Shown piece by piece: positions 56,664-64,000 of a DNA stretch of 64,000 nt. The stretch's first letter is position 1; the number at the start of each line of letters is the position of its first letter. Origin of the DNA: Aurifilum marmelostoma. Taxonomy: Eukaryota > Ascomycota > Sordariomycetes > Diaporthales > Cryphonectriaceae. The position numbers and the translations under genes are program-made. The stretch lies in contig JAMXSV010000023.1 of assembly GCA_027559495.1 (NCBI GenBank), positions 1,550,001 through 1,614,000 on the forward strand. The letters are read 5' to 3'. The notes beneath the pieces are model-generated. The model made no database searches and was not told the origin of the DNA. It saw nothing but the letters and a program-made list of their open reading frames with translations.

Positions 56664-58362
56664 ATGTTCTCGAACCAGCGAAAGTTTACTCCTAGCTCCC
56701 TCCCAAAACCAAAAGTCAAAGTCCGCACCGTCGCGGTCGAGACCGCCACCTCGAGCACTTCTGCCATCGCCAAACCACGGACATCCACACCTCTTAGCCG
56801 CGGTCCCTCGCGCTCCAGCAGCGCCGGCAAGACACCCTCGCGCCCCGCGCCCCCGACCGCCGCCGCCGCCTCTAGTAGGGGCCTCAAGCGCTCCCCCTCA
56901 GGCCGCGCGCGCGCGAGCAACAGCCCCTTCGCCTCGTCCTCCTCCACCGACGACCGCCACTACCTCGCAGTCCCCACCGCCTCGTCGCGCAGCAAGCGCA
57001 TACGCTCGCCCGGCACAGACAGCGAGGCGCGCGTGACCTTCGACCCCTCGGACGGCGAGGACGATGACGAGGACGACGACTGGGAGAGCAGGCTCAAGAG
57101 GCGCAAGCAGGCGCGGCGCACAGACCCGGACCGGAGACTGCCGAGCGCGGCGCTCAAGGAGCTGGCGGCGGGCGGGTACGAGGACAAGAGCGGGCGGCCC
57201 CTGCGGTTCGTCCATGCTGCCGATGTCGTCTCGCTTGCGCTGGGTGACCTCAAGTCTTTTCCCCAGGCAAGCGACAAGGACTCGGCCGTGGAGCTGCAGT
57301 ATCCCGGGTCGCTGACAAGAGAAAGGTGTGTGGCTTGTGATTATCATGACGAAAATTGTCCATGCTGGACCAGAAGGTACCCTTTGCTCTCATGGTTGAA
57401 TGCGTGGCTGACTGTTGTTGATGGGCAGATTTGAACTCGTGAATCAGAGGGATAAACTCGATGTTATTAAGGACATCATCAAGGTAGTTAAGAACGTTAA
57501 GGAGACTTATATCGCCGACGAGGATGTCAAGAAAGAGTTCGGCGTCATCATTCGAAAACTGGAGCGGAACTCCAACGACAGAATTTTGGATATTGTTGCT
57601 TTTAGGGAGGCCATCGACGACTACAACAGGATTCTGCTCGGCCAGCTCAAGAAGGGTGCCGTCCTGAAGTGTATCGACCGGCAGCATGACCTGTCGGAAG
57701 ATCTCGTCACACATATCCTCCAGCAGGTCTACGATCGGGTGGTGACACCCAACGTGGACCAGCTCAGGAGATACACGAACGGCACCGACAATATCTACGG
57801 GGAGATGAAGCACAACTTTGTCACCAAGGTGCTGTGCACGGACCTGCAGATGACCTCCAAGCAGACATTTGTCGACCTCGGCTCCGGGGTGGGCAATGTC
57901 GTGCTGCAGGCCGCCCTGCAGATCGGCTGCGAGAGCTGGGGGTGCGAGGTCATGGAGGACGCCTCGAGGCTGGCCAAGGAGCAGTACCGAGAGTTCGAGG
58001 CACGGTGCAAGCTGTGGGGCATCCAGCCGGGCAAGGTCCGCATCATCAAGGACGACTTCCTCAACAACCAGGACATTGGCGAGGTCATGAAGCGCGCAGA
58101 CGTCGTCCTAGCCAACAACCAGGCCTTCACCCCCGACCTCACCGAGAGGCTCAAGATCAAGTTCCTGGACCTGACAAAGGGGTGCAGGATCGTGTCGCTC
58201 AAGAAGTTCACCACGTCCTCAAAGTACAATGAGAACGATATCGCCAGCAGTATCCTGTCTGAGCCCGAGTGCCACCGCTGGCCTGAGAATGGCGTCAGCT
58301 GGACCGACTCGACAGGAGACTACCACATTACGACCAAGATCGAGAGAGGAGAGGAGCTGTGA
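56664..58362 (+). CDS. DOT1: Histone H3-K79 methyltransferase DOT1
   Basis: Exons 56664-57325 and 57429-58362 total 1596 nt, 531 aa. Residues 1-150 are basic, Ser/Thr/Pro-rich and disordered, with clusters such as RRKQAR expected to bind nucleosomes. From about 190 comes the Dot1 fold: LRFVHAADVVSLAL, FELVNQRDKLDVIKDIIKVV, FREAIDDYNRILLGQLKKGA and QVYDRVVTPNVDQLRRY. SAM-binding residues follow in TFVDLGSGVGNVVLQAAL (about residue 369) and GCEVMEDASRLAKEQYREFE, then DFLNNQDIGEVMKRADVVLA, the catalytic NNQAFTPDL loop and GCRIVSLKKFTTSSK. The enzyme is a class I SAM methyltransferase (no SET domain) that methylates H3K79 on nucleosomes, affecting silencing and the DNA-damage checkpoint. Intron gtgtgt...gggcag; AG|A restores Arg. 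Confidence 0.95.
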
Positions 58363-58998
58363 GACCAAGCAAGACGATACAACGGAACGGGGCAACCCGC
58401 GACTCGAGGGGGGTAGAAAGATGGGGAAGGTGTTTTGTTTTTATATACAAGAATTGCTATTCTGGTACATACGGCATAGGTGGGCATTTCCTTTTGACAG
58501 TATATGTTGGGTGGTTACATACGTGTTTCTGTATTTTTATACCCACCGGGACTGTTGGGGATGCGTGTGCACACAGAGAGCGCGAGAGAGAGAGTCAACT
58601 GCATGGTCAAAGCTAGGAAAGGACATCTTCGGAAAGGTAGGTAGGTGTTGGATGCAAACAAGGAGGCCTAGGGCACTAACTGCACACATATGCATCAGAG
58701 AAGCAGGCTCACACACATCACACACACACACACACACGCACCTTTTCCAACAGCGACGATAGCGAGCATAGCATATCGTTATAGAACTGAACAGCAAGAG
58801 CCCTCCCAGGCTTGCATTTGCTCTTCAATAGACAGACGAATAAGACCCCACACTCTTAATCTGCTGTCCATCCCCGTTGATCTATTTTAAAACTCCATGG
58901 CAAGGTCAAATCAATGCAGACCCGGGGTATCATAAAATCTATATAAGCATACACACCACCACCAGTGTGCAGGGCGCGCTATATCCTCGGCATCATCT
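58363..58998. other. Convergent 3' region
   Basis: 3' flanks of DOT1 (+) and ATG16 (-). It includes a CA microsatellite at 58719-58737 and a GA-rich stretch near 58580. No gene was seen. Confidence 0.5.
58719..58737. repeat. (CA)n microsatellite
   Basis: About nine CA units, preceded by an interrupted CA tract from 58710. Intergenic. Confidence 0.85.
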
Positions 58999-59729
58999 TC
59001 ATACCCCCTCAGGCCCGCCCCTCTCGTTGGCAGCGTTCATCTCGCGCGCCTCCAGCTCCGCCCGCCGCATCCACCGGTCGATCAGGTTCTTGTTCTCCGC
59101 GGCGATCTTGGTCTTCTGCTGCTCCGCCACGTTGAGCTGCATCTCCAGCGTGAGCACCTCGTCCTGCACCTGCTCGAGCATCTGCTTCTTGCCCCGCAGC
59201 TCCTCGGCCTGGTCGCGGACCCGCCGCGACAGGGCCCCGCGCTCTGTGGTCAGGGCGGCAATGGTGGCCTCTTGGGTCTTGGTCAGGGCCTGTAGGCGGT
59301 CGCGTTCGGCGGCGGCGGCGCGCAGGCGGGTGGTCAGGGCTGTGTTCTGGCGGAGGGCTTGGGCGAGGTCGGCGCGTAGCCGGACGGGGTCGGTAGTCGG
59401 GAGGGCGGCGGCCGTGGGGCTGGGTATTGGTGGGCTTGATGGGGTGGTGGTGGTGGCAGCGCTGGCGCTCGGGGGCTGCTGTGCTGCCTGGGCTTTTTCG
59501 GCCTCGAGGAGGGCGATCTTGTCGTTGAGTTGGGAGCCTAGAATTTGGGCGCCGGGGGCGTCTCGCTGTGAGTCTGGTGCTTGGCTCGGATGGGTAGAGG
59601 TGGTGGAGAATCCGATGCAGGAACAGCAGCAACAAGAGACATACAGGCGTCAACGAGGGCCAAGTTGACGGGGTTGTTCCTCTCTGCCTCGATCAGCGAG
59701 GAGAGGTAATCATCTTTCCAGCCCGGCAT
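58999..59729 (-). CDS. ATG16: Autophagy protein Atg16
   Basis: Exons 59729-59645 and 59537-58999 total 624 nt, 207 aa, the usual fungal Atg16 length. The N-terminus MPGWKDDYLSSLIEAERNN and PVNLALVDACSQLNDKIALL is the Atg5-interacting motif region. A Pro/Ser/Thr-rich spacer follows, then a coiled coil (RLRADLAQALRQNTALTTRL; ERGALSRRVRDQAEELRGKK; MLEQVQDEVLTLEMQLNVAE; KIAAENKNLIDRWMRRAELE) that dimerises. Atg16 joins Atg12-Atg5 to form the E3-like complex that lipidates Atg8 on the phagophore. The intron (gtatgt...ttctag) lies inside the conserved VDAC|SQL. The frame stays open for 124 more codons upstream to an ATG at 60101, adding an acidic Ser/Thr-rich segment not typical of the family. The shorter start is preferred, but an extended form cannot be excluded. 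Confidence 0.9.
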
Positions 59730-60517
59730 GACGAAGCTGTCTTGCGGCTGTAGAGAGGAGCTAGATGCTGCAGCAGCATCAGCAGCAGGGTCTCCTCCTA
59801 CCACGACGGCAACTTCAAATCCGTCCTGCGCCGTGGGTTTTCTGTTTGCAGATTTGTTGTAAGTAGTGGTGGTGGTGTTGGTGTTGTTGGTGGGGGAGGG
59901 GATGATCTCCCACTCATCATCATCCTCATCACCATCATCCGAGGACGACCATGACGACGACAGTGGTTCTGGGGCGGGTGGGTCCATGTCTCCCTCGCTC
60001 TGGGGTCTTTGCTGGCGCCCTGCAGAGAGAGGGGGTGGGTTGCGGTTGGGCGTGATTGCTCGCTGTGCGTCCCCCGGAGGAGGGGGTGGGGCTCTAGGCA
60101 TGCGCAGGCCGCTGACGAGTTAGTGGCTAGCCTGTGTGCCAGTGCTCCGTAGGCCTTTATCGATAGCGTGTACCCTCTGTATCGTGCTAGAGGCTCCGTA
60201 GCCCTGGCCGCTGCATCTTGTCAGACCTGCATGAGATACTGTACAGCAGCAGGAGCAAGCAGTGGTGGCAGCGATCCACTGCGGGCGTGACTTAACCTTG
60301 AGAGGGCTCGAGACGCGAACCTCATTCAGGCCTTGATAGCTTCCAAAAAAGACAAGCCAACCAATTCACTCGCCTCTATTTGCTTTCTCATTGCAGGCGC
60401 ATGGAACAGGACTGGCACTTACTGCTACCCGAGGGCTTGCTGAATAAGAGAAAGGTCTCATTTTCTGGGGGACCGCGAAAGGGTCCAAGGATGTGCTGAT
60501 CGCCGATATCGAGCAAG
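59730..60517. promoter_or_regulatory. Divergent ATG16/VPS16 promoter region
   Basis: 788 bp between the start codons of ATG16 (-) and VPS16 (+). By position it carries both promoters, or only 416 bp if ATG16 begins at 60101. The ATG16-proximal half is an open reading frame rich in Ser, Asp and Thr codons. No specific binding sites are claimed. Confidence 0.5.
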
Positions 60518-63386
60518 ATGGACTCGACGCACCCCACGGCCGGATGGGAGAAGGTGGGCGATCGATTTTACCGCAAAACACAACTGTATACTGCCGTCTT
60601 CGATCTCGACCTTGACCTCGACAATTTCTTTGTTGCTGGAGCTCCCTACGGCGGGGCTGTAGGTGCGTCCTGACTCTTGTTGTCTCCTCATCTTGCTCTG
60701 GGCTTCGATGATGGATGCTGTGTGGCTGGCCCTTCGGCCTTCGGATTCTCAAGGAATATGCTCGCCGGCAGATGCCCTCCGAACTCTTGAGCTTCACAAC
60801 CACTACTGTATACGTGCTCGTTGTTAGTGAACATGACCAGCTGACATTCTGCAGCACTATATCGTGATGAGACAAAGATACTGGCCTATCGCGCGGGCAA
60901 GTCTTCCAAGCCCAGCATAGACATCTATAGTTGCGCCGGAAAGCCTATCAAGACCATCCCCTGGGAACATGGATCCATCAAGGGTCTTGGCTGGTCCGAT
61001 GACGAGAAGCTTCTTGTCGTCACAAGGGACGGTATCGTACGGTGCTATTACGGCTTACAGGACGACTTCACCCAATTCTCTCTAGGCCACGGAGCCGAGG
61101 AGTTTGGTGTCCAATCTTGCAAGTGAGTGGGACGAATAAGTCGGGCGTTGGACAGCTATGAGACTAACACCTTTCACCCTAGGTTTTATGAGTCTGGTCT
61201 TGTGGCTTTGCTGTCCAACAATACCCTCATTTCAGTATCGTCCTATGACGAGCCGCGACCAAAACAGCTGGCCTCCCCTCCAAGTGGTCAGGTATATTCG
61301 TGGACCATCATACCGCCCAGGTTCACTCTCTCGCGGTCTGTCGAGGCGCTACTCAGTATCGGTCAGACTATCTACCTAGTCGACTCAACTGACGTCGAGG
61401 ATCGCTTCCTGGACATAGGCCCCTTTACCCACATCAGCGTGTCTCCAAATGGGAGATTCGCTGCGCTATACACGGAGACGGGAAGAGCGCATGTCATCAC
61501 GAGTGATTTCCAGAGCCGCTTGAGCGAGTACGAGTCCAAGTCTCGGATCCCCCCAAAATACCTGCAGTGGTGCGGTAACGACGGCGTCGTCATTGCATGG
61601 GAGGATGAGGTTCACGTCGTGGGACCAGCGGGCGCGGCAGCCAAGTTCTTCTACGACGGCAGGGTGCACATCATTCAAGACCATGATGGTGTTCGCGTCC
61701 TCACGAACGAGGCTTGTGATTTCCTCCAGAAGGTGCCCGAGGTCACAGACGATGTCTTCAGGTTCGGGACCGAGTCTGCAGCGTCCATCTTGTTAGATGC
61801 TGTCGCGCAGCTCGAGATACAATCTCCAAAGGCCGATGACAACATTCAGCTGATCCGCCCCAGCCTGGTCGAGGCAGTCGACACCTGTGTCAATGCCGCC
61901 GGACAGGAGTTCAGCATTCACTGGCAGAAGCAGCTGCTCAAAGCCGCATCCTTCGGAAAGTCAGTCCTCGACATTTACAACAGCGACGACTTTGTCGATA
62001 TGTGTGAGACGCTACGAGTTCTGAACGCAGTCCGCTTCTACAAGGTCGGCATACCACTCTCATACGACCAGTATCAGCGCCTGGGTCCTGAGGCTCTCCT
62101 TGCGCGTCTTCTGAATCGCCATGAATACCTCCTCGCTCTCCGGATCGCAGGATACCTGCGTCTGCCCTCCGACAAGATATATATTCACTGGGCATCTGCC
62201 AAGGTTCGGGCAGGCTCTGAGGATGACGAGACGGTCTGTCATCTTATTGTCGATAAGCTCTCTGGCAGGCCTGGTATCTCCTTCGAGTCTATAGCACGCG
62301 CCGCCTACGACGAAGGCCGGGGCCGCCTGGCCACGGAGTTGCTCAACCATGAACCCAGGGCCGGCCGCCAGGTGCCTCTCCTCCTCAGCATGGAAGAGGA
62401 TGAGGTCGCTCTTGACAAAGCAATCGAGAGCGGCGACACTGATCTTGTCTACTTTGTCCTCCACAACCTACGGCGTAAACTGCCCCTCGCCGCCTTCTTC
62501 CGCACCATCAACAGCCGCCCCGTTGCCACCGCACTCGTCGAGTCCTCCGCGCTCCGTGAAGACGACAGGACCCTTCTCAAGGACCTCTATTACCAAGACG
62601 ACAGGCGTCTCGACGGGGCATCCGTGTTTATGCGCGAGTCACTGACACAACCCGACAGCCGGACAGCGACGGACAAAATGTCGTTGGCTGCAAAGCTGCT
62701 GAGCGATAATAGCAAGGAGAGCGCGTTTGAGCTGGGCGCGCTCAAGGAAGCGGCAACGCTATTGCGGATGCAGGAAGCCTTTGATCGAGACCTAACGGAT
62801 AGCTTCACCGGACTGAGTGTCAATGACACGATGTTCAAGCTCATCCGGCTGGGTTATGATAAGAGGGCGAAAAGAATACAGAGCGAGTTCAAGGTGCCGG
62901 AGAAGGTAGCCTGGTGGATCCGGTAAGATTTCCATGAAACCTTATGGAATGTCTCACACTGACTTGTCATGTCTACAGCCTTCGGGCTCTCGTGGCCAAA
63001 CGGGACTGGAACGAGATCGAGGAGACGTCCAAACAGAGGAAGAGCCCGATCGGGTGGGAGGTAGGTCGACACCTATGCTAATGACAACATTTTCTGTACC
63101 GTGAGCCGCTGACATTACCCCAACAACGGGAAAGCCATTTTATAATCTCACTCTACAGGCGGGCAACCCACGCCTAGCTTCCGTCTTCATCCCCAAGTGC
63201 AGCCATCTCGAACCAGGGCAGGCCCTCACTATGTACGAGAAGTGCGGCATGCGCGTCAAGGCCGCAGAGGAAGCTGTCAAGATCAAGGACGCGGAGGCGT
63301 GGCAGAGGCTACTAGAGTCTGTTGGGAGGAACACCTCGGAGGGAAGAGAGATCGAGAGGATGGGCCACGCGGTATTCAAGAAGTGA
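60518..63386 (+). CDS. VPS16: Vacuolar sorting protein VPS16 (HOPS/CORVET core)
   Basis: Exons 60518-60662, 60855-61122, 61183-62922, 62979-63060 and 63159-63386 total 2463 nt, 820 aa (family about 800-830). The N-terminal beta-propeller begins MDSTHPTAGWEKVGDRFYRK and includes SIKGLGWSDDEKLLVVTRDG, FTHISVSPNGRFAALYTETG and PPKYLQWCGNDGVVIAWEDE. The C-terminal alpha-solenoid includes FGKSVLDIYNSDDFVDMCET, LRVLNAVRFYKVGIPLSYDQ, LLARLLNRHEYLLALRIAGY and ELGALKEAATLLRMQEAFDR. The last exons give LRALVAKRDWNEIEE and FIPKCSHLEPGQALTMYEKC. Vps16 with Vps11, Vps18 and Vps33 forms the core of the HOPS and CORVET tethers needed for endosome-vacuole and autophagosome-vacuole fusion. Introns are short, with reading phase kept at every join. 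It is divergent from ATG16. Confidence 0.94.
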
Positions 63387-63655
63387 GGTTCACCCGTTGT
63401 AATGTATAGCATTCACAAATAACGATTGGCACCGGACCGATATACGGAGAAAGAAGGCATAGAGGGTGACTTGTTTTGAAAACTGCGCGTTGTCCACAGA
63501 TCAAGATTGACGTATCTGTAAGCAAAATCTGGGAACAGTGAAGTCCTTTTATACAACGAGGTGTTTGTCCTCTCTATTGTACATACCATCTAGCCATATT
63601 CTAGGACAATGTATGCCCCCAAGCCGATCGTACCGAAGAAAAAAAAAATGAATTT

Positions 63656-64000
63656 TTATGACTGCCTTCCCAGCTTGGAGCGGTGAATCATATCCTGAAT
63701 CTCGTCCCAGGTTATCGACCTCGACGCGATGCCGTCTGCCTGCGCCTCCTGCAGCACGACCGTGGGCGCGCCGCTTCCCTTGCCCTTGTTGTTCACCATG
63801 CCGCCGACAACCTTCTTGGCCACACGCCTCAGGTCGCGGATCGTAAGCTCGCTGATCTTCCTGGTCATCTCGTGCACGGGGACCTTGCGCCCGTGGACCT
63901 GGACCTGTCTGCCCAGGTCCTCGAGCTCGACCATGCGGCTCTCGAGGTTCATCAGCAGGCTCGACCGCAGCTGGTTCTTGGCGCGCGCCACCTCGATCTC
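63656..64000 (-). CDS. MAS2: Mitochondrial processing peptidase alpha subunit (3' part only)
   Basis: The gene runs off the right edge; only the last ~114 codons are present, ending in TAA at 63656. The visible part reads VARAKNQLRSSLLMNLESRM, VELEDLGRQVQVHGRKVPVH, EMTRKISELTIRDLRRVAKK, VVGGMVNNKGKGSGAPTVVL, the conserved end of alpha-MPP. Alpha-MPP is the substrate-binding, catalytically inactive partner of the zinc-protease beta subunit and removes matrix presequences. The M16 fold and its glycine-rich loop lie outside the window. The 3' end faces that of VPS16, with about 270 bp between the stops. Confidence 0.92.
   Translation of the reverse strand, partial: EIEVARAKNQLRSSLLMNLESRMVELEDLGRQVQVHGRKVPVHEMTRKISELTIRDLRRVAKKVVGGMVNNKGKGSGAPTVVLQEAQADGIASRSITWDEIQDMIHRSKLGRQS

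Noticed and set aside
1..64000. CRISPR arrays, bacterial-type operons or intact transposable elements
   Set aside because: No regular direct repeats with spacers, no terminal repeats with transposase or polymerase motifs, and the gene structure is plainly that of a fungal nuclear genome.

Overview
The window is chromosomal DNA of a filamentous ascomycete (Pezizomycotina, most likely a Sordariomycete). Genes are spread over both strands and broken by short introns (about 50-170 nt) with GTRAGT-type donors, CTRAC-type branch points and C/TAG acceptors. Coding GC is high, and the gene content is fungal: NAD-dependent glutamate dehydrogenase, Atg16, Dot1, Rix1, Ypp1, an Hce2/Ecp2-type secreted protein, a Pth11/SAT4-like rhodopsin-domain membrane protein and an ankyrin-CorA fusion. 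The species cannot be named from the sequence. All exon boundaries were placed by reading splice signals and family homology. In every multi-exon model given here, the exon lengths sum to a whole number of codons.

Layout. 0.4-4 kb: a Rdx/SelW-like protein, an Hce2-type effector and a heterotrimeric G-protein gamma subunit, all on minus. 7-15.8 kb: eIF3a (+), NIP7 (+), glutamate 5-kinase (-) and the mitochondrial metallopeptidase ATP23 (+). 16-23 kb: Aurora kinase (-), TIP41 (+) and a 623-aa disordered nuclear-type protein of unknown function (-). A small broken coding fragment lies between Aurora and TIP41. 23.6-32.6 kb: YPP1 (-) and RIX1 (+) diverge from a shared promoter, followed by a WW-domain protein (-). 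33.5 kb: an intron-containing tRNA-Leu(AAG). 35.6-36.8 kb: an alpha/beta hydrolase. 36.8-42.4 kb: 5.6 kb in which I see no gene. 42.4-51.4 kb: NAD-GDH (+) and the ankyrin-CorA-like protein (+). 51.9-64 kb: a 95-aa unknown protein, a rhodopsin-domain membrane protein, DOT1 (+), ATG16 (-), VPS16 (+) and the 3' end of the mitochondrial processing peptidase alpha subunit (-).

Most genes are conserved housekeeping genes: translation and 60S assembly (eIF3a, NIP7, RIX1), TOR/PP2A and G-protein signalling (TIP41, G gamma), mitosis and chromatin (Aurora, DOT1), mitochondrial proteostasis (ATP23, MPP alpha), autophagy and vacuolar traffic (ATG16, VPS16, YPP1), and proline/glutamate metabolism (PRO1, GDH). 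The accessory parts are the Hce2 effector, the hydrolase, the ankyrin-CorA fusion, the rhodopsin-domain protein and the gene-poor stretches at 17.6-19.7, 33.7-35.6 and 36.8-42.4 kb. I recognised no transposon, secondary-metabolite cluster or CRISPR-like array, and I did not find a convincing new multi-gene system. The most unusual direct observations are three reading-frame breaks in essential genes, each at a C or G homopolymer (two in eIF3a, one in ATP23). They look like consensus-sequence errors rather than biology.
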